The position numbers and the translations under genes are program-made. From UBA6623 sp965248235 (GTDB taxonomy: Bacteria; Acidobacteriota; Terriglobia; Bryobacterales; UBA6623), in assembly GCA_965248235.1 (NCBI GenBank), contig CBDFIU010000004.1, positions 1,488,001-1,552,000 of the forward strand: a stretch of DNA of 64,000 nt, read 5' to 3'. Below, in pieces: positions 1 through 9,769 of the stretch. The number at the start of each line of letters is the position of its first letter. Within the stretch, counting starts at the first letter, position 1. The notes beneath the pieces were generated by a model. That model had not been told where the DNA came from, ran no database searches, and saw nothing but the letters and a program-made list of their open reading frames with translations.

Positions 1-39
1 AAAGCGCTACAATCTCCAAAAGCGATCCGGAACCTCGTC

Positions 40-2804
40 ATGATCGGCCAAACCATCTCGCACTACAAAATCACCGCCAAGCTCGGCGAGGGCGGGATGG
101 GTGTCGTTTACAAAGCCGAGGACACCAAGCTCAAGCGCGCCGTGGCGTTGAAGTTTCTAGCCGCCCATCTGCTCAAGGACGAAGATGCCCGCAAGCGCTT
201 CGATCGAGAAGCCCAAGCCGCCGCCGCGCTGCATCACCCCAACGTCTGCCCGATCCACGAGATCGCCGAGGTCGACGGACGGACCTTTCTCGCCATGGCC
301 TTCATCGAGGGCGACACGCTCGACAAGCGGATCGATCCGGTTCCGCTGAAGATCCCCGAGGCCCTCGACATCGCCCAACAAATCGGCAAAGGTTTGGCGG
401 CCGCCCACGAGAAGAACATCGTCCACCGCGACGTCAAACCGGGCAACGTGATCGTCGACGACAAGGGTCACGTCACCGTCATGGACTTCGGGCTCGCTTT
501 GCTGACCGAGGGCTCTAAGCTCACCAAGCTCGACATGATGCTCGGGACGGTCGCCTACATGTCGCCCGAGCAAGCCGAGGGAGCCGAGGTCGACCACTGC
601 ACCGACATTTGGGCCTTGGGCTGCGTGCTCTACGAAATGGTTTGCGGGCAGAGACCGTTTAAGGCCTTGTACGATCAGGCGCTGGTCTACGAGATCATGC
701 ACGAGGAACCCGAGCCGCTGACCGGCATGCGAACGCACATCCCGGTCGAGCTGGAGTTGCTCGTCAACAAATGCCTCTCCAAGAACACCGGTCAACGCTA
801 CCAGCACGCCGACGAGTTGGTGATCGATCTGGGAACGCTCCAAGAGAAGCTGAAGTCCGGAAAATCGACCATCCTGCCTTCCCGAGTTGCTACGGTGGCG
901 GATCGGACGGGAATTGAGACGGCTGCGGCAACCGCCGGCACGACTGGCGTAATGACTACCGCGGGCTCGGTTCAGGCCGAGTTGGAACCGGTTCCGTCGA
1001 CGGAAACGGCCCTGCGGAGACAATTGCGGCTTTATCAGGCGCTGTTCGCCGCCGCGGCGGTTGCCTTGTTGGCGCTGGCGTTCGTCCACTTTAGGCAACC
1101 CGCTCCTGAAACGCCCCTGCGCCGGTTCGCCATCACGCCGGCGGTCGATGTGCCGACGGGCCCAACCGAGGCCGGCGTCGCCCTCTCGCCCACTGGAAAG
1201 CACATCGCCTACACCGGTACCGGCGCGGAGGGCAAACTTTGGATTCACGATCTCGACCAATCGCGGCCCCGCGTCTTGGAAGGTACCGACGGGGCGGTAC
1301 TGCCCTTCTGGTCGCCTGATAGCGACTTTGTTGCGTTCGCCGCTGGCGGCGAGTTGAAGAAGATCGCGGTCGCCGGCGGCATCCCAATCCGGCTTTGCCC
1401 GCTTCCGTCCGCGGTCTTTGCCGGTGGCTCATGGAGCGCCGACGGTCAGTCGATCGCTTTCAGCTCCGGCAACCGGGAAATCTACGAAGTGGCCGCCCGC
1501 GGAGGCACGGCAAATCTGGTGATCGAGAAGGAGCAACCCAACTCCGTGGAAGGAGGCCGAACCCAGTTCTTGGGCCGACCGCATTTCCTGCCCTCCGAGC
1601 CGGGCCCTCGCGTCTTGGTTTACTCATTCGGCCCGGCCGTCGAAAGAACCCTGATCGTCCAGGATTTAGCCGGTGGCCGCCGCGTGGTTTTGGGGCCAGG
1701 GTCCCATCCGGTTTATTCCTCAAGCGGACACCTGATCTATCAGCCGAGTATCGGTACGGCCGAACTCTGGGCATTGCCTTTTTCGCTGAGCACCTTGAGC
1801 GCAACCGGCGAAGCGTTCCCGATTACACAAAGCGGCAGCGGGCCAACTGTGGCTGCCGACCAAACGTTGGTCTACCTCGGCGGCAGGGGGCGATACCAGG
1901 CAGTGGTCGGGTGGTTCGACCGCCAGGGAAAGAGGATCGGCGAGATCGGGTCGTCAATAGACACCATCGATCCAACATTATCCCCGGGCGAAAAGCGCGT
2001 GGCGGTCTCGACATCGGAAAGCGGTAATTATGATCTGTGGATCTGGGAAATCAGCCGCGGCGTGAAGAGCCGTTTGACCTTTTCCGAGGGTACCGACGCA
2101 GCGCCGATCTGGTCACCCACGGGAGACGAACTTGTGTTCGCTTCCGACAAGGCGGGTCAAAACGACATTTTCTTGCTGAAGGCCGATGGTACCGGCGAGC
2201 CGAAACCCCTGGTGACCGGTCCGTACAGCGATGTTCCCACCGACTGGTCCCGCGACGGCCGGTATATCGTTTATGTGGTATTCGATCCGGAACTCGGTGC
2301 CGGCATCTCGTATTTGGAACGCAACGGGGACAACGGCGAGTGGGAGTCGCACACCTATTTGCAAACCCCTCATTGGGAGTATCTTGGCAAGCTGTCCCCG
2401 GACGGCCGTTTTCTGGTTTACCGCTCCAACGAGTCCGGCCGGAATGAAATCTATGTGAGGTCCTTCCCGAAGGAGGCGCAAGGATATCGGTATCGACCAA
2501 CGGCGGTTCGCAGCCGCGCTGGAGTCGGGACGGCACCGAGATCTTCTACGTGGAAGGGACTACGCTGGTGGCCGTTGAGGTGTCGACCCGCCCCGACTTT
2601 TCGGTGGGTTCGGTGACCCGGCTATTCGAGCACCGCGCCTTGGTGCCGCCGCCGGCGTGGGCCTACCCCCAATACGACGTCTCGGCCGACGGCCGGCGAT
2701 TCCTTCTTGCGACCCCGGTAGCCGACGAAGAGGGCAAGCAGGAAGTCCAGATCCGCGTCGTCGAGAATTGGTTCGAAGAGTTCCGCGAGCGGGAGCGGGA
2801 CTGA
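40..2804 (+). CDS. Ser/Thr protein kinase with TolB/WD40-like propeller (frameshifted near its end)
   Basis: Membrane-anchored Hanks-type Ser/Thr kinase. The N-terminal kinase domain (about residues 9-275) has the glycine loop GEGGMG at 16-21, HRDVKPGN near 129, DFG and the MSPEQ activation-segment end. One membrane segment follows at about 330-350, then a TolB/WD40-like beta-propeller that is presumably periplasmic. The frame opened at 40 stops at 2616, but from about 2484 the family-typical propeller end (STNGGSQPRWSRDGTEIFY) continues in another frame and ends at 2804. I read this as one gene with a one-base shift near 2475-2484. The kinase domain is intact. A TACAAT hexamer at 8-13 may be its -10. 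This architecture is common in Acidobacteriota; the substrate is unknown. Confidence 0.85.
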
Positions 2805-2854
2805 CTTGCCGCGGTAAACTGCCGCGACGGCCCTTGCGGAAGCGCGGCGAGTCC

Positions 2855-3715
2855 TCAGGGTGGCGGGCAGGGCGGCCTGATCATCGCCGTATCGTCCGGG
2901 GGGAAGCCCGATTCCACCAGGATCAATTGTTCCACGCGGCTCCAAACCTCGGGGTCGTAGCTGATGTAGGTGTGTGCCGTTCGCATCAACTTCTTGAACC
3001 AATTGACGTGAGATACGTCGATTTTGCGCTCGTCATAGTTCACCCGGCAGTCGACTAGGATGGTCGTGTGCGCGTCGTCCTCGGCACGGATCGGACCCTC
3101 TCCTCGAATGACGATGCCGTTTTTCTGGTAGAAGTTCGCGGCGCGGCGCACATTGGGCGGGATGACGCCGTCAGCGCGGCCCACGCTGTCGATCTGAACT
3201 GTCAGCAGCACCGGGATGTCGAGCCCGTGGAGGTCTCGCGCAAGCTTGACGGTAGCCGCGCCCCCGAAACTCAACCCGTAAATGACGACGTGTGCTTGGG
3301 CTCTTTCCCGGGCGTCCACGAGTCCGTTTCGATCCCGGTCGAAGGCCCGCCTGATCAACTCCGCGGCTAAAGGGCGTCGGCGGTTTGCCAGGGTTTCCAC
3401 ATGCAAACCCGGAACCCGCGGCGAACGAAGCTTGAGAGCGAGCTTGCGGGGAGAGCGTTTTTCGTTGTCCCAGGCCTCTCGGCCACCCATGAAACCGACG
3501 ACGAGAGTCTCGTTCTCGCCGATCGGCGTCTTGGTAATGAAGTCGTCCCAGGTTTGCCCCCGCGCGTCCGACACGAATCCGCCGACAACAAGAACTGCCG
3601 CGGACGCCAAGGCTGTAGTCGGCGTAGTCACATAGCTCGGAAGCGAGTCTCCCGACCATTCGAATAAGGGTCCCGCGAACCTATGATGCACTACCTTCAA
3701 GGCCGGTGAGATCAT
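2855..3715 (-). CDS. exported alpha/beta-hydrolase-like protein with EF-hand-like loop
   Basis: About 286 residues at most. The N-terminus contains a hydrophobic stretch (LASAAVLVVGGFV) that could be a signal segment, so the protein is probably exported. A GLSFGG motif matches the G-x-S-x-G nucleophile elbow of alpha/beta hydrolases. Just before it a DRDRNGLVD loop resembles an EF-hand calcium-binding loop. The start is uncertain: the first ATG leaves a long n-region, and a GTG 27 codons later, directly before the hydrophobic stretch, is a good alternative. The substrate cannot be named. It lies convergent with the kinase and 50 bp from it, and is followed upstream by an intergenic repeat. 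Confidence 0.6.
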   Translation of the reverse strand: MISPALKVVHHRFAGPLFEWSGDSLPSYVTTPTTALASAAVLVVGGFVSDARGQTWDDFITKTPIGENETLVVGFMGGREAWDNEKRSPRKLALKLRSPRVPGLHVETLANRRRPLAAELIRRAFDRDRNGLVDARERAQAHVVIYGLSFGGAATVKLARDLHGLDIPVLLTVQIDSVGRADGVIPPNVRRAANFYQKNGIVIRGEGPIRAEDDAHTTILVDCRVNYDERKIDVSHVNWFKKLMRTAHTYISYDPEVWSRVEQLILVESGFPPDDTAMIRPPCPPP

Positions 3716-3845
3716 AGATCTCTTGAGCCGCGAAGCGGTGCCGGGAAAGACGCGGTAGGAGCCCCTGCCCGCGATTCCATAGCCGTCCCATGAATCCGCG
3801 GATTCACGGAAACGAACCGTCCATGTCAGTCGCCGCGGCTCGCCG
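3716..3845. repeat. gene-free spacer with members of the intergenic repeat family
   Basis: This 130-bp spacer holds GAGCCGCGAAGCGG at 3725-3738 and the perfect 16-bp palindrome TGAATCCGCGGATTCA at 3791-3806. Both words recur in other intergenic regions of the window (13.1, 18.1 and 50.6-50.8 kb). No coding frame is convincing here. Confidence 0.55.
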
Positions 3846-4907
3846 TCAATACTCCTTCACCATGTCCACGACGTTGCGCAGTTGCTCCCCGGCGGCGAAG
3901 CGGGCGATGTTTTCCTTGTAGAGCTTCAGGCGCAGCGGCGTTCCGCTTTCACCCTGCGTGGCGACATGCGGCGTGATGATCACGTTGTCGAATTTCCAAA
4001 GGGCGTTTCCCTTCGGCAGCGGCTCGGGGTCGGTGACGTCGAGCCCGGCCCCGGCGAGACGGTCGCTGTCGAGCGCCTTGATGAGGGCCGCCTGGTTGTA
4101 GATCTTGCCGCGCGACACGGCGATGAAGTAGCTGCCGCGCTTCATCCGCTCGAACTGGCCCGGGCCGATCATGCCTTCGCTGTCTTTCGTATGCGGTACG
4201 CACAGAAAAAGGACATCTGCTTCCGGGATCACTTCGTCGAGGCGGTCGGGATAGACCATGCGGTCGAAGCTCGGCCGCGGCGGAAACTCCTTCGGGTCTA
4301 CGCCGATGACCGTCATGCCGAAGGCCTTCGCGCGTTGCGCGACGTTGGACCCGATGCCGCCGGTGCCGACGACGACGGCGGTCTTGTTGTAGAGCTCTTG
4401 CAGTTGGAAGTTCTTTCGCTCCCACCCTTCTTGCGGTTGGACCTTAATGAAGTGGTTGATTTTGCGGGTGAAGGCCAGCAGCATGCTAAAGGCGTGGTCG
4501 GCGATGGCGGACGAAGAGAGCGTCTTGGCGTTGGTCATGACGGCGTCGCTGTTGACGATCTCCGGATGCAGGTAGGGCTTGACGCCGGCGCTGGTGATTT
4601 GCACCCACTTCAGCTTCTTGGCGGCCTGGAAGACTTCCCGAGACGGCGAACCGATGATCGCGTCGGCGTCGGACACCTCCTTGAGAAGGGCCTGCTTGCG
4701 CGCCGACTCGGAGGGGGCGTCGGCCACGATCGCGACCACATCGGCGCTGTCGCCGGGGTTCGGGATATGGACCAGATTCACGTTCTTGGGACTGGCGTCG
4801 CGAAGCTCTTTGACGAGCGCTTCGGACATGCCCATGACGACGATTTTTTTGGTTTGGGCGTAAAGAGTGGTGGTCGTGGCGAGAAGCAGTATGAGAAGGG
4901 TTTTCAT
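3846..4907 (-). CDS. exported D-2-hydroxyacid dehydrogenase family protein
   Basis: NAD(P)-dependent D-isomer 2-hydroxyacid dehydrogenase fold of 353 residues. The Rossmann fingerprint GTGGIGSNVAQRAKAFG and the catalytic-region segments SRGKIYNQAAL and ITPHVA are present. I start at 4907, not at an in-frame ATG 13 codons upstream, because GGAG sits 7 bases before it and because it begins a clear signal peptide (MKTLLILLLATTTTLYAQ). A signal peptide on a cofactor-dependent dehydrogenase is unusual: the protein would act in the periplasm, where free NAD is not expected. The substrate is unknown. It appears monocistronic. Confidence 0.8.
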   Translation of the reverse strand: MKTLLILLLATTTTLYAQTKKIVVMGMSEALVKELRDASPKNVNLVHIPNPGDSADVVAIVADAPSESARKQALLKEVSDADAIIGSPSREVFQAAKKLKWVQITSAGVKPYLHPEIVNSDAVMTNAKTLSSSAIADHAFSMLLAFTRKINHFIKVQPQEGWERKNFQLQELYNKTAVVVGTGGIGSNVAQRAKAFGMTVIGVDPKEFPPRPSFDRMVYPDRLDEVIPEADVLFLCVPHTKDSEGMIGPGQFERMKRGSYFIAVSRGKIYNQAALIKALDSDRLAGAGLDVTDPEPLPKGNALWKFDNVIITPHVATQGESGTPLRLKLYKENIARFAAGEQLRNVVDMVKEY

Positions 4908-5169
4908 TCGATATCTCCGTTTTCGGGTGGGAGTCAATTTCGACAAATAGCATACACTATCGGTCGCCCGCCGTCATTCTCCGGTATACGACAGAAATGC
5001 AAAAGTCCCTCTCGCAACACGAGCAACAGAAACCAAGGCGCCGACGGAAGTCCGCGCTCAGCCCTTATCGCCGCGGCGGTTTCAGGTCAGCGGCGGCCGC
5101 GGCCGAGCCCGATCATTCGGCCCGGAAGCTTGACGAGGAATTGAAATTTCCGGTGGTGAGGAATGCGGG

Positions 5170-5817
5170 TTAGTGCTTCGTCAAGCCGTGCTCAATCGCG
5201 TAATGGGCCAGTTCCACGCGCCCGGAAAGCCCCAACTTTTCGTTGATTTGGTAAAGATGGTTCTTCACGGTTTGCTCGCTGAGAAACAACGCCTCGGCGA
5301 TTTGGCTGTTGGTGTGCCCCTCGGCGACCAAGGCCACGACCTCCCGCTGCCTGTTGGTCAGCGTTGGTCCGACTTCTTGGGTGTCTTTGCGGAGGCTGCT
5401 CATCAACGCCGCGGTGGTTCCACTGTCCAACCACACTTCGCCGCGATGAACGCGCCGAATGCTTTCGGTCAGCTCCAACGTCGCCATCTGTTTGAGCACA
5501 ATCGCCGATGCTCCGTAGCCGATCGCGCGGACGTGCTGTTGCGGATCGTCGGACGCGGTGAGAACGATGACCTTCGTCGCGGAGGCGTCGGAGCGCAACC
5601 GCAGCAATGTCGTCTGGCCGTCGAGACCCGGCATCTGCAGGTCGAGCAGCAAGATGTCGGGACGGTTTTCACGCAACAGAGGAGACACGTCCGCCCCGTC
5701 GCCGACTTCCCCGACGATCTCAAAACCCGGCTCTAATGAAAGCAACTGCCGTACGCTGTCCCGAAAGACAGGATGATCGTCCGCCAGCGCGACTCGAATT
5801 ACTTCTTGCTGTGCCAT
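5170..5817 (-). CDS. NarL/FixJ-family response regulator
   Basis: A 215-residue two-component regulator. The N-terminal receiver (residues 1-125) has the acidic pair ADDHPVF and the phospho-acceptor site LLLDLQMPG. The C-terminal LuxR-type helix-turn-helix (about 150-210) contains TNRQREVVALVAEGHTNSQIA and LSEQTVKNHL. It should be a cytoplasmic DNA-binding activator controlled by a histidine kinase, but no kinase partner is adjacent, so its signal is unknown. Length is typical for the family. Confidence 0.93.
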   Translation of the reverse strand: MAQQEVIRVALADDHPVFRDSVRQLLSLEPGFEIVGEVGDGADVSPLLRENRPDILLLDLQMPGLDGQTTLLRLRSDASATKVIVLTASDDPQQHVRAIGYGASAIVLKQMATLELTESIRRVHRGEVWLDSGTTAALMSSLRKDTQEVGPTLTNRQREVVALVAEGHTNSQIAEALFLSEQTVKNHLYQINEKLGLSGRVELAHYAIEHGLTKH

Positions 5818-6044
5818 CGCTTTTTTGGAGAATTTCTTCCTCGGGGGATGAGGAATTCCCTCTCCTTTATGGTGCTGGCGGGCGGACCCTTCGGTCCATA
5901 GGCAGGAAGTACCAAAAGCGGGCCGTGTGTATACGCAGGACCTGGATGGTACGGACTACGATCGGTACCTCAACGACCTAGGGGTAAGCCTTTAGTCCTA
6001 TCGTTTTGTCGCCGAGACGTCCGCGGCTCTTGCCGAGCGCGTGA

Positions 6045-7607
6045 CTAGTGAACGGCCGCCGGCTCAATCACCGGCAAGCGATGGTCCCCGCCGGCGGGCG
6101 CGGGCGGCTCGACGATCGCCAGTTCGCTCCGCCGAACGGTCTGGGGTAGACGGAAGGTCGCCGGGTCAGCGCGGTTCGTCACGGCTTGCTGAATATCGGG
6201 GAAATCTACCAAGAGGGCGTCGCGGTCGGGCTGCAGACTTTCAAGCTGGTCGAGCAGACGTTCGGCGCCGCTGAAATCCTCGGCGAGGCATCGCACTTTC
6301 TCGCCCCAGAACGCCAGGCCGCCCGTCGACTTCGCCAGCACCGCCAACGCCAGAGCAAGGCAGTCGAGCGAGGGACGGGTGTTGTCGGCGGGTTGGCCGG
6401 AATGTTCAAGCAAATCCAGCGCATCGCGGTACCGCCCCAGTCGCGCGAACATGCAAAGCAGTGTGCTCCAGAAGACTTCTTGATCCGGTTCCTCGTTGTA
6501 CGCGGCCAGGAAGTGGTCGGCGGCGGCCGCGTCGTTGGCCCGCGATTCCTCGATCAAGCCCAACAGAAAGCGCGCCCGTCCCCGGACCAGCGGAAGGTCC
6601 ATCGAATACTGTTGATGCGCCGGAGCAATCTCGGCGTCCTCGGCGCTAACGGCGCGAAGTCGTTCCCCGGCCTCCTCCACCCGGCCCGAGGCAATCCACG
6701 CCCGGCAGCGAATCAATTCCAGTAGCGGCGATGGGCCGTGCCGCAGCAATAATTCTTCAGCCAACTCGCCGGCCTCGGCGAAGCGCCCGGCGTCGTGGAG
6801 TAACCGGCTGCACTCGGCGATGCCGGCCGTGACCCAAGGCACGGCCGGCGGTTCATCAGGCCATTGCTCGCGCACGTAGCCGACAAAGTTTTCGAAACGC
6901 TCGAGCAGTTCCGCGCCCCGGGCCATGTGGGCGTGATGGTAGAGGTAGTTCGAACGCACCAGCGGGTTCGCCGCTTCGGGGTCTTCCAGAGCCGCTTCGA
7001 GCAAACGCGTGTTGCGCTCCGTTTTGCCTCGCTCGAGGAAGACGTCTTGGCGATAACCGTAGTGGAGAACCAGCGCCTTGAGCGTAAGCGAGCGAACCGC
7101 CGCCAGCGGCTGCGCGACCTGTTCATGAACGCGGCCAATATAGCGCAGCCCCGGCGTCAGCCGATAAAGCCGCGGGGCAATCCAACGGCGACCCGTCGGG
7201 CCCTTCTCGTCGGCGTTGGCGAATTGCAGGTAGGCAACGTCAAATTCCGCTCGGTCCACCGCCTCGCGCAGATGGTGGGCCGTGGCCGGGTCCAGGCGTT
7301 CGTCCGCGTCGAGAGTGAGCATGAAATCTCCCTCCGTCGCCTCAATCGCCTGGTTGCGGGCTTCGGCGAAGTGCTCGGTCCAGGGGAAGTCAATCACCCG
7401 CGCCCCGTGGGAATGCGCGATCCGGGCTGTCTCGTCGGTCGAACCCGTGTCGACCACCACGATTTCGTCCACCACGCCCAGCACCGACTCCAAGCAGCCA
7501 TCCAAAAACTGCTCCTCGTTCTTGACGATCATGCACAGGCTGATGCGGTTACGGTGGCGCGTCAGCCGCGCTTCGCGGCCGGCCGCGGCGGGAGTTGGCA
7601 TGTTCAT
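6045..7607 (-). CDS. GT2 glycosyltransferase with C-terminal TPR-like repeats
   Basis: The N-terminal family 2 glycosyltransferase domain starts ISLCMIVKNEE and contains VVVDTGSTDET and the metal-binding LTLDADERLD motif (D-x-D type). The second half is helical and TPR-like. The start at 7607 is set by an ATGA overlap with the stop of the upstream paralogue, implying translational coupling. An ATG further upstream would overlap the neighbour by 57 bases and is less likely. The sugar donor and acceptor are unknown. It probably glycosylates a cell-surface polymer or protein. Confidence 0.85.
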   Translation of the reverse strand: MNMPTPAAAGREARLTRHRNRISLCMIVKNEEQFLDGCLESVLGVVDEIVVVDTGSTDETARIAHSHGARVIDFPWTEHFAEARNQAIEATEGDFMLTLDADERLDPATAHHLREAVDRAEFDVAYLQFANADEKGPTGRRWIAPRLYRLTPGLRYIGRVHEQVAQPLAAVRSLTLKALVLHYGYRQDVFLERGKTERNTRLLEAALEDPEAANPLVRSNYLYHHAHMARGAELLERFENFVGYVREQWPDEPPAVPWVTAGIAECSRLLHDAGRFAEAGELAEELLLRHGPSPLLELIRCRAWIASGRVEEAGERLRAVSAEDAEIAPAHQQYSMDLPLVRGRARFLLGLIEESRANDAAAADHFLAAYNEEPDQEVFWSTLLCMFARLGRYRDALDLLEHSGQPADNTRPSLDCLALALAVLAKSTGGLAFWGEKVRCLAEDFSGAERLLDQLESLQPDRDALLVDFPDIQQAVTNRADPATFRLPQTVRRSELAIVEPPAPAGGDHRLPVIEPAAVH

Positions 7608-9049
7608 GGCAGCGATACTCGCAATCCTTCGTGAATCTCGGGAAAGTCCGAAATGCACCAAGGGCTCTCGGGTGTGTGCTGGTCAACCTGATCGAGAAAA
7701 CGCGTCGCCACCTCGCTGCGTGGCGACCATTGCCGCACCCGTTGCTCCAGTTTCGACGTCCTCGGTGAATTGACGATCAAACTCAGCGCCAAGTTAAGGC
7801 AATCGATCTCGGGCAGATTCTGCTCGCGGAGGCGCGGGTGCGCCCGAAGGGTCTCGGCCGCCTCGGCGAAGCGTTCGCGCTGCGCTTGGACACAGGCCAA
7901 CCGCAACACCGCCGGCAGATGACCCGGGTCCAGCTCCACCAGCCGAGCATAACCGGCTTGCGCCTCCTCGAGCCGTCCTTCGCGCTCGGCGATTTCCGCC
8001 CGCAAATAGTGGGCCCGCCGACCCACCAGCTGGACGTCGAGGGGGAAATGTCGATACGGAGCGGCGATTTGTGGATCGTCGGTGAGGATCTCGGCCGCCG
8101 CCTCCTCGGCCGCTTCGTAATCTCCCGCCGCGGCACGCGCCCGCGCCACCGCGAGAAACAGCGGCGGCGACGGACCGAAGCGCGCCAGCAGGCGGCGCGC
8201 GCGAACCTCGGCTTCCGGGTGGCGTCGCTGATCGCTCAGCCACCAAGCATACTGCGCCAGCCCCGACGGTATCCAAGGCGCGACCGGCGGCTGCTGGAGT
8301 GTCCGCTCGGCCTCCACGAATTGAACCCATGCCGCCACCCGCCTGTCGCGCTCCGGCGGCGGCGAACCGAACGCTCGATAGAATTGGTACAAGCTGCGCT
8401 CGACCACGTCATCTTCCGGCGTCTCGGCCAGCGCGGTTTCGATCAGCTGTAGATTGCGTTCGGCCTTGGCCCCGCGCCCGGCGGCGCTCTGATATCCGCT
8501 GTGCACGATCGTAATCCCGCGAGCCTCTTCGACGTGGTGCTCCCCGGCGTCGGGAAACAGCGGACGTTCATGGATCCTTCCGCGATAGCGTATACCCGAG
8601 TCACGGCGAAAAAGCCGCAGCGCCCGCCAACGCGCGCCGGCGACTTCCGCGTCGTCCAAGTCGGCCGCTCCGGGGCGCCGGGATTGAGCGTTCCTCGATT
8701 CCGCGTCCACCAAGTCCACGAAAAAACCGTCCGCCGAGCACTCGCGCACGGTTTCACGCAAGCGCTCGCGCGACGGGCCGTGCAGAGCTTCGTCGCAATC
8801 GACAACGAGAATCCACTCCCCCCGCGCCAGATCCAGAGCGTGGTTGCGCGCCGCCGAAAAATCGTCCACCCAGGGGAAGTCGGCCACCCGCGCGCCGTGA
8901 CGCCGGGCCGTTTGTTTGGTGCGGTCCGCGGAACCCGTGTCCACCACCACGACCTCATCAACGGCGCCCGCGAGCGACTCCAGACACCCCCCGATCGCTC
9001 CCTCCTCGTCACGCGCGATCAGGCACGCGGTGATCTTCGGGGACGCCTC
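7604..9049 (-). CDS. GT2 glycosyltransferase with TPR-like repeats; N-terminus lacks a normal start codon
   Basis: Paralogue of the gene that follows it, with the same VVVDTGSADRT and LVVDCDEAL motifs and a TPR-like C-terminal half. The first ATG/GTG/TTG in frame is the GTG at 8950, inside the catalytic domain. However, the frame stays open upstream to a stop at 9194-9196, and codons for the expected first strand of the fold (ITACLIARDEEGAIGGCLES) lie at about 9034-8975. The real protein therefore begins upstream, either from a rare start (an ATC sits near 9130, about 9 bases after AAGGGAG) or across an undetected frameshift. The start given here is approximate. It is translationally coupled to the downstream gene. 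Confidence 0.75.
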   Translation of the reverse strand, partial: EASPKITACLIARDEEGAIGGCLESLAGAVDEVVVVDTGSADRTKQTARRHGARVADFPWVDDFSAARNHALDLARGEWILVVDCDEALHGPSRERLRETVRECSADGFFVDLVDAESRNAQSRRPGAADLDDAEVAGARWRALRLFRRDSGIRYRGRIHERPLFPDAGEHHVEEARGITIVHSGYQSAAGRGAKAERNLQLIETALAETPEDDVVERSLYQFYRAFGSPPPERDRRVAAWVQFVEAERTLQQPPVAPWIPSGLAQYAWWLSDQRRHPEAEVRARRLLARFGPSPPLFLAVARARAAAGDYEAAEEAAAEILTDDPQIAAPYRHFPLDVQLVGRRAHYLRAEIAEREGRLEEAQAGYARLVELDPGHLPAVLRLACVQAQRERFAEAAETLRAHPRLREQNLPEIDCLNLALSLIVNSPRTSKLEQRVRQWSPRSEVATRFLDQVDQHTPESPWCISDFPEIHEGLRVSLP

Positions 9050-9439
9050 CCCGTCCGACCCCGCCGCGCGACCGCGCCAGAGCCCTTGGCGGCTGCGAAA
9101 CAGCGGCCGACGACGAATGTTCTGCTTGGCGATCGGGCTGGTCTCCCTTCTTCCGGCGGCGAACGAAAGCCCCGCGCGCGCGGCAATGCCTGTCTATCTT
9201 GATCGGCAATCGGGGCGGCAAAGTGTAGATCGTGCTCATCGTTGGGAGGGGTACGAGGCCGTTTCAATTTCAACGGCCTTTGTCCGCCAAGGAAGCGCTC
9301 GCGCCCGTGCCGTTTCCGCCGTACCCAACTCCCGCGACTCCGCGCGACGTAGTAAAATATTCGCCTAGCTCGCTTTTTTCATCGCCTGTGCTCTGAACCA
9401 TCGCCGCCGCGGCGAAAACGAAACCCGAAAGGTCCTTTG

Positions 9440-9667
9440 ATGAATCCCCAGTTTGTTCGCATTCGTAACCGCATCATCAATCTCGCGGCGATCTCCTACG
9501 TTCGTCTCTACGACGAGCTTGACCGCGTTGATGTTCGGCTCCTCGGCCCCCACCACGACGTCGCTCTCACCATCACTCTGGAAGGCGCGGAGGCCGCGCC
9601 CGTACGCCGATTCCTACTCGATTCCAACCTCGTCACCGACCTGCGCCCGCCCGGCGCGGCGGTATAG
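9440..9667 (+). CDS. small hypothetical protein
   Basis: A 75-residue protein beginning MNPQFVRIRNRIINLAAISYV. GAAAGG at 9427-9432 gives a well-spaced ribosome binding site for the ATG at 9440. It is probably cytoplasmic, with a mixed alpha/beta composition, and no family is recognised. It stands alone between the glycosyltransferases and an insertion sequence. Confidence 0.6.
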   Translation: MNPQFVRIRNRIINLAAISYVRLYDELDRVDVRLLGPHHDVALTITLEGAEAAPVRRFLLDSNLVTDLRPPGAAV

Positions 9668-9769
9668 CACCCGCTCCCCCTCGGAGCCCTCCTGAACCGC
9701 CGAGGCCCCACGCCCGCGCGACGACAATAATTAGCCGTCCTGCTCTTCTACCTCTATAAAAATAAGCTA

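Noticed and set aside
3882..5144. A 420-codon plus-strand frame opposite the hydroxyacid dehydrogenase
   Set aside because: Antisense shadow with low-complexity composition; the minus-strand gene explains the region.
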